DNA from: Trogon surrucura
Taxonomy: Eukaryota > Chordata > Aves > Trogoniformes > Trogonidae
DNA length: 64,000 bases
Direction: 5' to 3'
NCBI GenBank assembly: GCA_020746105.1
Contig: CM036628.1
Span: forward strand, 7,016,001-7,080,000
The notes below the pieces were generated by a model. The model saw nothing but the letters and a program-made list of their open reading frames with translations, searched no databases and was not told where the DNA came from. Shown here one piece after another: positions 24,915-37,662 of this stretch; the first letter of the stretch is position 1; every line of letters starts with the position of its first letter. A program made the position numbers and the translations under genes.

Positions 24915-27900
24915 TTGTACCTTTACTTTCCAGCACTGGGAGAAAAGCATGTGCTTGGGCTTGAAGACTTTTAGGGGAAGTACTGTAATTCTTGTGGGCA
25001 AACTGAAATGTCATAACTAAAAGGCAACAACAGGGTTTTTTTCATCCTAAACTAGGTACATACAGTTTAAGTGCTCTGACCTTTCAAGAATGTGTTTGCT
25101 CAACTCCAGACACCGTGTCTGTATTAGAAAATGGAAAGGTAATTTACTGTTGATGTTTGAAAGTAGGCACTGAGCTTTCCTGTAATATGATTGTTTCTTA
25201 GTAAAGGCCGAGTCTTGCAACCCACGTTTTTCAGATGAGGAGCTCTTAATAGCATGAGGACCATACCCCAGGATGTCAGCCTCCCATCCTGGGTGGAGGG
25301 GAAGCCCCTGCTCATTTAAAAAATTAAAAATCCTTTAAGAAAGGGCTCAGAAAAAAACAAAGTACCTGTGCGGGTTTTTTTCTTTTCTCCTTAAGCCAAT
25401 GCTATTGTTACGTAATGTGAACACTTGGAAAGAATAACTGGGATATTCTTGATCGAACACATGCTTAAAAGGAAAAAATAACTTTGAACAAAAAGAAAAA
25501 CTGAAGTTGTGCGTTGTAGATGTAGTGTACAGTACATGCTGCTGCCTGGCCGCTGCCTCCTGTGCATCGCAGCCTTGCTCCGGTTTTGCTGCGGAGCCCA
25601 GGGACACCCTTCTGACCCTGATGCTTTTTCCCCACGTCTCACACCTCACAGACATACGGCCATGCTTGTAGTAGGGTGGAGGAGCCTAATGAACACACTT
25701 TGTTTGGAGAGTCTCATTATCATTTAAAGAATTTTAATAACTGAGTGTTTGATAGCATGTAGTAATGGCAGAGAAGATAAGTGTAAATGGGGAAATGAGG
25801 AGCCCATTTGTGAACAACTCATGAGGTCTTAGGGTTTTCTAAGGGTTTTCAGGTTGTCTTGCCCCCTAGAAATTAAACTGGAGTCAAGTGTCTAGGCTCA
25901 TCTGCAAATCTCAGCTAAGGCACTTAATGAAAAAAATAGTTCCTTTACATAATTCCCTTCCCTTCACCATTAACAGGATATATGGGATTCCATCAGTGCT
26001 TCCTCTGTAAATCACGATATCGGAGGCTATTGTCTCCATATGCAGCTCCAGCTCGGTATGGAAAGCATTTCAGATGCAAAGCCTCAAAGGTCAATCATCT
26101 GATTAATACGGCCATTCCCATGATGAGTTTTTTCTCTCTTTATGGTAAACCCGTAATTTTTAAACGCCTCATACAGATGACGCTAAAACCGTTTCCTATG
26201 CACTCAGACCTGACCCAGCTGCTCTAACTGGCTGTTGGAACTGGTGGTGCTGCAGCCGTTTTCGAAAGCCCCTCCAGGGAGTGGAGGAGCAAGCTTGGGG
26301 CCATGCCCCATCCATCTAAGAGGCTTCTGCAAGACAGTCCCACTACAGACAGCAGGAAGTTTCTAACTCTTTTTTTCTTCCCCCTTGCAGTACATCTCCT
26401 TTCCAAAGTCTCACAAAGAATGCAGGACCATGTAACATATTCCCGAACCGAGCATCATGCTTCGTTCTGTGTATTCAAAACTACCTCGTCTGTTATGACA
26501 GATAACTGCAGTCTGGCTGCAAAATCTGTAACAGGGATTGGTAACCCTCCAGGATGGTACTTGGCACTCAAGAGCTAACACATGTTTTTGTTACATGAGC
26601 ATGAGTCTAATAAAATGGCTCACTGGTTTAATATGCCTCTTTGTAAAAACAAGACGCAGTTGGATTTAGAAATTGTGATGATTTGGCAAGTTGGGTTATT
26701 AACTTCTCTTGGAGGGTTAAGCTTTGACCAGAAATTTGCCATGAACCCATAGGCACATCCTGCTGGGAAACAACGTGCAGAAATCCTTCACCGTCCTCCT
26801 CGATTTATCTGCACGGTGCAAACTGGGAGCGTAGAGCTGTATTTTCCCCGGAGGAAGTCACGGCAACCTCCATCACCACTCCAGAGCAGAATGCTCTAAT
26901 GTTTTAGTGGTTTGGTACCTGGATATAGTTCTGCTCTGTACAAGACAGTGCACCTCAGGAAACTTTGACAGGTCCTGAACTGGGCTGTTGTTCAGTTGGC
27001 TTTCAGCATGTTTTGGGAAAAATGAATGCGGTGAAGAGCCCGAGCTATGTCAGCTATGCAGTGTCCTGTGGGATTGTTTGTGAACACGGCAGCTAAAGAT
27101 AGAAGTGCACCATAGAGATGCTAAAAATACTGTCCAACTCTACGGTGGTTGTTTAGCATTTGGAGTGCTATAGTTGGCCTTGCGCAGACAAAGGGAAGAT
27201 GCAGTTTTGCAATTTGAATATGCAAATGAAATCCTGATCTTGCAAATGTGCAATCATATGCTCAAATCTAAAAAGACCGCTTGTATTCCTGAAGTTAAGC
27301 GTTGGCAGGATTAAGAGTTTAATCAGTCAAATACGGTGTCATCAGAAGTTAGTAATATGATTGCATGGCAATGGGCAGACTTTACTTCAAAAACAATAAA
27401 AAAAAATCACGTTGTGTGATTAAGATCAGATTCTTACATTCCACATGTTGATACTTGGAACTGTGTTGTCTGATAAATCGTCTCTTATTAACGCAGTAGG
27501 TTGCAAACAGTTTCTTCTTTACATTTATATGCATGATTTAGTAAACAGTATTTTAATATCAGTGGGAACACATGCTATGCTTCATAGCTTTCAACTGTGT
27601 GACCTTTAAAGGCAGAACAAAGGCTTAGAAATTAGAGTTTACATAAAATTGAGAAGTGTAGAAAGCTTGAAAGGCTGTGTAATTCACTTCTGCAGCAAGA
27701 GCCCCATTTTCTCTAACATTGTTTGCACAAGTCGGCATTTATGTTGTCAATTTGCAGTGATGAATGTGTGATTAACACTCCTTCTAGAACAGAGGGGAAC
27801 TGGTATCTCTAGCAAGTTGAGAGGTTCTCTGGTTGAAAACTGAGCAACTTAAGCATTGCGTTTTCCGCTGGAGATAATTTCTCCAAATCCCGTGTATCTC

Positions 27901-30900
27901 AATTCACTCCTTCAGTTAATAAGAATGAAGGAGCAGAGTGAAATCCCATCCCTGCTGAAGTCAGTGTCCCAAAATATTTATTTCACTGAGGCCAGGATTT
28001 CTATGGCTTTGGGGTGGTGGTCAGTGTTTGGCTTTGGGTTTTTATTAGCACTGTTTTGCAGAATCCATTTAAAAGGCCACTGAACCAGTAAGAGAGACTG
28101 TTCAGAGTGTGTGTTGTAGGAGCCGGAGCCCTGTGCTGGTCCGGGCAGAAGGAAGCCTACAATAACACTGTTCCACTCTGGTTAATACACGCTGAGAATG
28201 CTGGAGCTGCTGTGTAGGCAAAGCTGAAAGTGGCAGGATGAAATGAAGTAGTCAGAAACAAATTACGTATTCACTACGAGACTCTTCTGCTTTACAAAAC
28301 ATCTGTGCTTCGGGCTGTTTAAAGACCTCTCCCTACACCCACGTTCAGTGAGAGGCTCGCTAGATTCATGAGCTTTTTACTCTAAGTGAGGCTTGTTTAT
28401 ATGGTTTGGTATTAATCAATATCCTGTTTATTATTTCATTTTTTGAAAGGCAGAGGGACATCCAGGAGGCTCCAGAGACCCTGGATGAACATGTAGGAGA
28501 GGAGCAGTTCAGGATGTTTCTTTTCCACGCCTGTTTGTTCCATCCATCCTAGAATTGTTCCCCAATTTCTGCTACCACTTAGGAGAAACTTCAGACTGCT
28601 CTTTTAAATGTTTTGCCCCCCACCAAGCTTAGAGAAGAGCTCTGGATGTGGGGCGCGAGGCTGCACGGCGCTGGCTCGGGTGCAGCCGCACCGGTGAGGA
28701 CGGAGCTGTTATTTTTTCTATTGAAACAAAAATGCCTTTTTTTTTCTTTCCTAAGCTGAAATCCCATTGTTTCTTATTGTTCTGAGAATTTGAGAGCTTT
28801 TTGGCCCCAGGTTTGACCTAATTGAAGGCTTTGCCTCCAGGCTGTTAATTCCCCAACCGTACCTTTTGACAAAATGGAACCTGTAGTTTGATAAAACGGC
28901 AGGAGTAGGTCTTCGGGGATTAAAAAAAATAATGCAATATGTAGCAGAAAAGAAGTGTCAGACTGGATTTTATCTGGTTATCTAGTAAATGGCAAACCTA
29001 CCTCATAATTTAGGAACATGTACAGTCTGTTTCTTATACTTAGCTCCTGTTAATTGTGGTCATTGCATAACTGTGCTGGTGTTAGGGGCTGAAAAAGGAG
29101 AGAGAAAAGTATCTTTCAAATCCCAGTAGGCCCAAGTAGTAAAAACTTCACTTTTTTTTTGCTCAGTGGAGAGAATCTGCAATTTTCCAGCCTAGCTATT
29201 GCCCCGAGAAATTAATGTAGTCTACAAAATTACTGCAAAGTGTTCCATAGGACTTTGAAATTAATGGACTATAAAAAAAAGATATAAAACAATACTGCTG
29301 GTATTAAAACTGAGGTGAGATGAGGTAATACTGGTGGAAAGGCGTTGAGTCTAAGATTGAGCTTGATTTATGGCCAGATATGAAAGAAATGGTCTTGTAC
29401 TACAGCTTAAAAACCGGGAGGCAGAAAACTTGTTCTGTCTTCGGCTGTCTCGTTAATAACACTTGTCATTAGATGGAATGTGGAAGTTACAGCCAAACGA
29501 TATGCGTGACGTGTTTACTCTGAGTCTTCAGATGACTCGTTAAGAGGCATCTGCACAGAGATCTCCTACTAGCAGTACAGCACAGGAGCAAGCAGTAGTC
29601 CTGTTCCTCCAGATCCATTTGTCAACAGCAGTTGCTCTCCTGGAAAGATTTCCATTTTAACAGCGCCGTTAATACTGCAAGCAGATGAATTGCTAAGGAA
29701 AGGCAAGATGGGAAGGCTCTGAACATTTGTTTTGATAGGGCAGATCTCTGTTGGTGCCTTCTAAATGAGAATGGTAATTCTGTCTGACCTGAAAAGTAGC
29801 AAAGCTACTGGTTTGGGTTTTTTTCTTTTTTTTCTTTTCTATTATAGTAAATGTTACTTGGTCTCTTGCATGCAGCTGGATTGTGTGGGATGGCAAAATA
29901 GGTACATTCTTGGCTATGTGGTTTTTTTCTCCTTGGAACTGATGCTGCATTGATATCTTCACACAGACATTAGTGATGTTGCCTGTAATTTTACACAAGG
30001 GTAATTAGAAAAACCTTGTTCGCAAGCTTGCCGCTGTCTAGTCTGTAAGATGTTCCAGTTTAACACAGGATATAGACCACATATCTGTGATTATGAGTGT
30101 AACTGCATTCACATGAATCAGTATGACAAAACCGTATCTGTAGAATTTCCTTCCCTTTAATTTTTGGTTCAGATTTAGAGAGAAAAAAAGAAAAAAAAAA
30201 GCTGATATCTTAGACTCTTGGTAATCCAGGTTGAATTTCCTGTTAGTTTCTGTGGTTCAAGCTTATTGTAAAATGACATCTTTCCGGTTTTGTATAGTTG
30301 TGATGTTTTGAATTTTTGTGCTTACCAGCTAAACGGTGCAGTTCTGAGTATTTGCAGCCAGGATAACTTCCTACGCTGAATGGTGGTTTGGGGATGAAGC
30401 CGAAAAAGAAAGTGCCATGTTGGCAATCATCACTTAAAGTTCACATATATTCAGCAGTGAGACAGGAGACCTGTTGCACCGCAGCAATGGAACAGGGAAG
30501 GGGACCGGTAGCTCTGGGGCGACAGAGCAAGCAGGCGAAACCTCTTGTCGGGGGGTTGACTGGAGAAGATTGCAACGAGTGGTGACAGTAATGGGGCAAA
30601 GGATCACAGCACGCTCCCGCCAAGTCAGCTGAAGTTTGTGATGCTGATGGGAGATCAAATCCTACAAATGTGGCAGTGGTGCTCAGGAGGTGTTTAAATG
30701 TGCATAGCCTAAGCAGCAACTTCCAATCTGTGTTAATATACTTGTTTTAAAGATGGCAGATTTCGTATTGCCACTGTAAATTATAAATTAGGAGAATCTG
30801 TAGTTCCAGGTAAAAATAGTTCACATAACGCATACAAGCTAGCTAATAACAGACGTCCTTTCATGGTTAAAATGACTGCTTACATCCCCGGTTCCTCTTC

Positions 30901-33900
30901 CTACATCCTCCCTTCCAGTTGCCTATTTCCATGAACGTCATGAATAGAAGGAAATCCACCCTGTGAATTTTCCGAATTGATAATCCTTTCTCCACTACCA
31001 CACCTCATGACAAACAGATCTGCCACCTTTCCAGCCTACAAATACCCAACAGACCCCAAAGCAGACTTTACTCCTTAGCTGAGGCGCTGGGGTGTTGCTG
31101 TTTTTAAGCAGAGTGAAACACGTCTCTGGTAGCTTGGTATCACAATGTGATCTCTTTCCTGACAATGTGAAATGACAACTTTACATCCAGCCATGCTGAA
31201 ACCACTTGAAATCAGAAGGGTCAAACAGCCTAAAGCGGTAGGAAGAATGTGATTTTAGCTTATGTTTAATCTTAGCACGGAGAAAGTGAATGGCAGTTTT
31301 AATTGCTTGAGCCTCCTTGAGTTCTCCTTGTAGCCTGAGATGTGATTTTGATAAAGCATAGTTTATGTTCCTTGTAGTCATGGGCTGCTTTGACCACTCA
31401 CTGGTCAGCAGGAGGCATTTTTTTCTTGGCTTCAGACAGATCATGCGAGTTTCTGTTACCAAACTGCAGCCAGCATGCACAAATGGAAGCTTGCAGATGT
31501 GCTGAACGCTCTTAATGCAGTGCCAGGTTCTGCTGTAGTTAAATGGGATCTTTGCCCATGAGCATTTGGGTTTTGTTGCTCATGTGCAAGCCAGGCTGCT
31601 ACCGAAACAGCACGTCTGATAGTTCAAGCAGGGCTGCAAGTAACTGCTGCCGTTTCAAAGGTGGTGTTATATTGGATCCACTTTCCAGCCTTCAGACACA
31701 CCAATTTGCACCTCTTTATCATGACGTGCCCTCAAAGATCGGTAGAACATGAAAATCTATCGAGGCTGTGGGTAAATGTGCGATAGAGAGCACAAACCTC
31801 CCCAAACTGTGTAGTTAAGACACAGGAGAAAAAAAAATTGTGAAGTTTTCTTGGTTTATATGGAAAATTGCCAGTTTCATTTTCTCGTTACGTGACTGTT
31901 TTTGTCAGAACAGATAGAAACATTTTGGGCTGATGGGCAGATAGCTCTCGCTGAAGCTTGTTGAAGCCACAGAGACTGAAGTCTTGATCGCTGAATGCTG
32001 CAAACAGTTTGCCTCTGGCAAATACATACTTCCAGTTTTGGCAGTGTCTAGTGTTTGAAAGAGACAGAGAGTGATAGATTCTCTGGTCAGCGCGGCTGAG
32101 CAAACCTTAGGCTTAGGTTTATTTTGCAGAGGGAAAAACCCAGTTTACATTATACCTGGAAAAAATACTGGAAAAATGACTTCTCGTCTTGGGCTGCTGC
32201 ATTGCTCAGCTCTTCCACCAAAATTTAAACGTGCTCCCTTTATCAAAATAATTCAGATACACCAGATCTTGGCAGCCTGTCAGTGACCTGGATTCCCCAG
32301 GTTTCTGAGGCACTGGTGTCTTGCTCTGAAAGCCTTTGTGCAAAGCTGCCCGTACACAAGCAAATCCCAGTATCTGTGATGAGACTAAAATTTTCTGAAC
32401 CTGCCCCATCTCCTTTTACCATCATTTCTCTCTTTTCTTCAATCAGACAAACAGAAAAACCAACTCCAAGAGTTACCAGGGTCTTGAGATTCCCAGTGAA
32501 AGAGCGTTATGTGACTCCCATTGTGTATGTTCCAGTCATGAATCCATGTATTTCTTGCTGTGAAATCAAGAGTCTCCGGCCGCAATGGTGCATGCTGGAG
32601 GCCGGGAGGGTTGGACTGACCGCCAAAGGAGGCTGCAGGCTCTACAGACATCGGTTCAAAGTGGCAGCATCCCACCGGGCTTGGTTCTTACTTGAAGAAG
32701 CTGTAGGTGTGGGAATCGCTGCTGTAGGTTGGACCTCTCAATGGCAGGGAGTGGGGTGGGGTGATTGCAGATCAATAATCAGCACCCTGCGGTTGCCATA
32801 AATCAAGGCTTGAATCTCTGACAGGCTGCAGAAACCAGAGAGAGGCACAGAAATGCCTTGCCTAATGTTTTTCCTCTCCCTCATTTCTGCATTACATTGA
32901 CCTAAATAGGAATCTCTGGTTAGGTTAGGCTTATTTCTGGTGAAAGGGAGATCGTTGAAGGCTGGAGAACCGAGGCTTTCCTGGTCATATTCCCCCACAT
33001 GCTGTGCAGGCGAAGGAGCCAGTGATGGGTGGAGAATTAACAGGGGCTGGCAGTGGGGCCATGGGACAGCCTGGCTCACATGGAGAGCTGAGGATAGATG
33101 ATGTATTAAAGAAAGGAGGAAGGCTGAGTGACAAGGAGCTGGTCCAGAGGTGCCTCCTTGTTTGGTTATTAAAATCCAATGGAACCACAGAGTATATTTA
33201 TTAACAGCGTGTTCTCTGTGCTTCAGTTTTGCCACTTCCAGCCTTCTTTTCTCCCTTCGTTGAGAAATAATAAGTTACTCGAGGCCAGCACCACCTCCTG
33301 AGTTTGAAAAGTGCCTGATGCCAAAAGTCACCCGAGCGGGCAACTTCAGAGAGCTCCGTCGGTGCCGCCGAGGACTGGTTTCGCTTGCCGAGTCGCGTTT
33401 TCTTCCTTGCACAAGAGAAGCCAGCAGCGCTTTCTGCCCACACATAGAGAATCGGTTCTGTGCAAAGAGGTGGCGTGTGACAAATTAGATGTTTGTAACG
33501 ACAGCTGTATAGCTGCCTTGGAAGGAGCAGGGTAAACAGTTATTATTTAATTCTTGTTATACTGCTGTTGTGAGCTAGCAGCGCTACTCGTTTGTAACTT
33601 GGGTCTTTCCCAGAAAAACAGCCTGATGGTTTTGAGGGGATAGTAGTGCTGGGATCACGGCACTCTTGTTTCTAAAAGCAAACCTGTGATGGTGGAGAAC
33701 TTCTAAGAGGATATTCCGCAAATCGGAGGACCTGTCTTTGTTTCCCAGGTATTCCCAAACAGAAGTTAGCTGGTGCACGCTAATGCATTTTAATGAATTT
33801 TGACAAGGTCGCAAGAGCCTCTTTGTTGCTTCTCTGCTTCGTCCTCGCTTGCACGTATGAATGGAGCTTTGCTGTAGCCATAGACAGTCTCCCGCCAGCT

Positions 33901-36900
33901 GAAGTGCGTGTTACATGTTTCTAAAATATTTCTATTGACTTCTCAAGTATTCCATTTGAAACAGAGCTGCTCAATATACTAATCAGCAGAGAAAGGGCAA
34001 GAACATGTTCTGGCGCTCTTCTCATTTCTGTTGATTTTGTCAAATAACATAAATCCTCTTGAAGAAGAGGAGAAGGAGTTGGAATAAATCAGCTCCTTCC
34101 TGGGGGGGAATCCAGGACCAGATGAAGGAAAAGGACAGTAAAAATGTTTTAATAGGGTAAGAGTCTAGAAAGGACAGATAGACTTTAAAGAGATGGTCTT
34201 GAGACGTCTGAGAATACTGGATGAGTGATCTGCAACAGCAGCTTCTTGAATGAGTTAGGTCAGGAGCTCCTGGTCCTAAAAGTTGTCGTGCCTTGGTGAT
34301 ACCTCCCGCCACCGCTGTTGTTAGTATTTTCAAGCCAGCTGGTGTCCCTCTAATAGGAAATGTTGTTACTGTCCCCTGCGCTGGTCAGGGCTGCCACGTT
34401 TTTGGGGAGCAGTCGCTGGGAGCTGGCAAGAAGAATGCTGGCTCCTCACGGGGAGAGCAGCACAGAGCGTGCCGTACGGGAGCAACAACCACCTGCGTTT
34501 CAGTGGGGAATACTGAAACAAACCTCTCAGCTAGCCCGTCCAGCCCAAGGATTTCTCTATAGCTGATACTTCATAGTTAAGTACCTGGTGAAATACTGTT
34601 ATCTATTTTTTTTCATTTGTGATGCACTTGAAGCAGAGGGCTGATGATACCCAGGCGTGCTTTCTATCCAAAACTATTCTACGTTTTGTTTGGTTGCTTT
34701 AAGGACAGAATCTTTCTCTTTCAGATTTGGGGCTGTAGTCTTAAAAGAGCAGAAGCAATGTGACAAAATTGCATGGAGTTATGCCTGCCTGCACTGGGAG
34801 AAATTGGTCTTCTGGATTTTATGTTCCTTGCGCAGATACTCAGCTAGGAAGCACAAGTGTTGCTTTTCAAGAGAACATGACTAATTTCAGCTAATTTCAC
34901 TGCCTCTCTCACAGCCAGGCTTCTCACAAGGGCTAAGCAATAGCATCTTATTTAAAAATCCTGTCCCAGTTTTGGAATACTTGTGCCATCTGAAAGCTGT
35001 GACCTTATTTTATCTGTTTATACCCAGTAGTGGTCTTAGGGAAAGAGGGTTTTGTTTTCCCACTGCATTTACTCCCCAGTGCAACAGTTGAAAAAAACCT
35101 ATTTTTCGGACTGTTTAGAAAGCCTGATTTTTTTCCCCAGTAACTCAGAGCATAGGAATGTCCTATGGCAAAAGCAGCACTGGCAAGGACATGCCTGCCA
35201 GCATGTCAGCTGGCCAAGGGTGGGAGATCCCCCACCGCTTCCTGCCTGAAGGTTCCCAGGGTGCAACTTGGGAACACGCCGTGTTTATTTTGGATGTGCG
35301 AAGCCCCCGTAAAGATTCTCTGCACATGTCTGCGTTTAAATATATGTACTTACGCTCTACCAACATGTTTCAGCCTACACAGAGCAACATCTGTTGAAAC
35401 ACGCAACTCTGGCTTAGTTTTAGCAAAGAAAATGAAGGAAAACAATTTCATCCATCATTAGACCAACACTTGGGAGAAGATTTAGGCCTCATTCCATTTC
35501 CTAAAGCTAAGCATATTTTGGCCTCATCAGCCCAGAGGAATAAGCAAATCACTGATGCTTCAACTGGCTGTGGCTGTGAGGTCAAGGCAGGCTCTCGCAG
35601 AGCAATGACTTAAACCACAGCCGAAGAGGGCTCTCAGGGAACCACTGGATGGGGCACAGAGAGCAGCTCTCCCCGATCAGCGTCGGCTCTCTCTTGCCAG
35701 AGGTTTTTGAGGGCAACCTCTGTTAAAGCAATGCAACTGGTGGCCATGGGAGAGAAGCACTGGTTACTCTAGTAAAGGATAATTCTCAGAGGGTAAGGGA
35801 AAAATACTCACATGGAAAGGTCTCTTTGCCACAATGCCCTTCAAAATTGCTCTATGTGTTGACGGAGAGTAGGTGAACTCCTCCTAAGAGCTGATCAGCA
35901 ACTCTGTAGTATGCAGACCTGCTTTTCCATCTGACAAGTTCATTTACAATGAACTTGTATCCGCTCTCTCTCTCCTCCAAACGTCTGTGTAAGCTGGATG
36001 CTAGCATGGCAAAGCCCGATACTAATCTTAAACTGCATCCATAGCCTAAGCAGCTGTAGGCACAAATCTGCAATCTTCTCTCTGCCTGCCAATTTAGAAA
36101 TAAGTGGTGAGAGAGCACTCATGCTGAGTCCAGCCGAGCGGGCCACCAGCAGCTCTCCCGTGTTCCCAGGTCAGGACAACGCACGTTTGCGGTCGATTGC
36201 CTGAAAACAGGCTGAATTTCGGGGTGGGCATTAGCCCTTTGCACGGTGACCTTCATGTGGACATTGCAGAAGCAGCCACACGAGGTGTCCCCACCTTGCG
36301 CCCTGCATCCTCTGCATGCCCCGCGGTGATGGTCCCGTGACACTGTTGTCCAAGAACACCAAGTTGCTGCCTGTCGTGTAGTCACTCTTAGGTAAAGTTG
36401 TGATGTGCTTAGTAACCATAAAATTTAGAAGTTAATCGTACCCAGCACAGCCCTAGAGTGGATCTGGCCGTGGTGGGGCTAGGTGGTGGGGCTTTTCTGG
36501 TGGTAGGAGCTGTTCCTAGATGTGAATAATGCATCCTGGTACCAGATGACTGGCAGGGCTTGCAATTGTAGGCCAGAGCTGGGAGAGGCTTTCCGGTGAG
36601 CCGACTTAAAGGAACAGTGACTTTCTATGGTTTTCCCATTGCTGATTTGATACTTTTCTAAATGCTACCTCCCTCCATTGATAAACAAGGACACAACGCT
36701 TACTTGCCTTAACTTGAAGTAGCAATGTTAATGTCTGATTAATCCGATGACATACAGGTCATGCTTGTTAAAATTGAAAGCCACAAATGATTATATTTGG
36801 AAGAGATTGCCATATCACGCTGAATTAGTATTAGAAGCCTTGTTTTCCGTTTCAATTTCTTTATATGTAGAAGGCAATTTTTTTGCCCTAAGATTTATGG

Positions 36901-37628
36901 ATTTACAACTCTATTTCTTGTAAATCAAGATATTTATATAATTGTACTTCGAAAACACTTCCGTTTTTATGAATGAGTTGCAATCCTTCAAAAGAACAAA
37001 GCTCATACTGCCTTAGACTTAGAAGAATAAACAAAAATTAAGAGATTTAGCTGTTATTTACTGTTTCTGAAATCTAGAACATCTGTGCTTAGGAAGCTTG
37101 AAAGTCTGTTTAGATAGATAGTTGAGAATTTGTTTTGTTTTGGTTTGTTTAGAAAGTATGCCAGTTATTTCAGATGTTCTGCCTATAAAGAATGTAAAAC
37201 AATTTAGTTGTCTCAAGTCTGAATATAATCTGAGTCACTGGCAGAAGGTCACTAAATTCAATCCAAGGTTTCGTTCAGATCTGCCATTTAGACCTAAAAA
37301 ATGTTACCGTAAAAATGTTGGCATGTTTGTTATGCAGGGAGTATAATGTCTTAATTGAAATGGTACCAGAAACTATTTAAAAAACTTCTATTACAGTTCA
37401 CATGACAGAAAGTATTTTATAGCTTTAACATCTGTTTTAAGGCCAACATGTGAGATTTAGCCTTTGTCTGACTATAACTCTCTTGATGTCAATGAAGTTG
37501 CACTCGCTTAAATCCTGATTGAATTTGTCTCACATGATTGGTTTTTTAATTGTATGATTCAATTTTCTTTATCTCCATCCCAGTATTAGAGTGTGGAGCT
37601 TCAGAACATGTTAGAATAAGGTCAATAA

Positions 37629-37662
37629 CGGATCTTTTCTTCTTCCTTTTTTATTTTCACAG
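37629..37662 (+). other. MAMLD1: Splice acceptor of the MAMLD1 exon
   Basis: A pyrimidine-rich run ends in TTTTCACAG, with the AG at 37661-37662. The first in-frame codons after it are TTA CAG GGA TCC (LQGS). A second AG six bases on, at 37667-37668, could give an alternative exon start that drops Leu-Gln without a frame change. The first AG is preferred because LQGS/KRK also opens exon 2 of MAML2, as I recall it. Confidence 0.85.

Larger units (their letters stand above)
21169..37628. other. Upstream MAMLD1 intron or flank, no exon found
   Basis: About 16.5 kb leading to the MAMLD1 acceptor with no CR1 that I recognise. I looked for the short N-terminal MAMLD1 coding exon (human memory: a peptide with WMEEEDLSFLYK) and for the mastermind CSL-binding helix (human MAML memory: a VERLRQRIEGCRRHH-like peptide) and found neither. 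The last ~900 bp before the exon are AT-rich with few CpGs. Confidence 0.6.

Noticed and set aside
32283..32801. 172-codon open frame on +
   Set aside because: No domain, no codon bias pattern I can support and no flanking exon signals.
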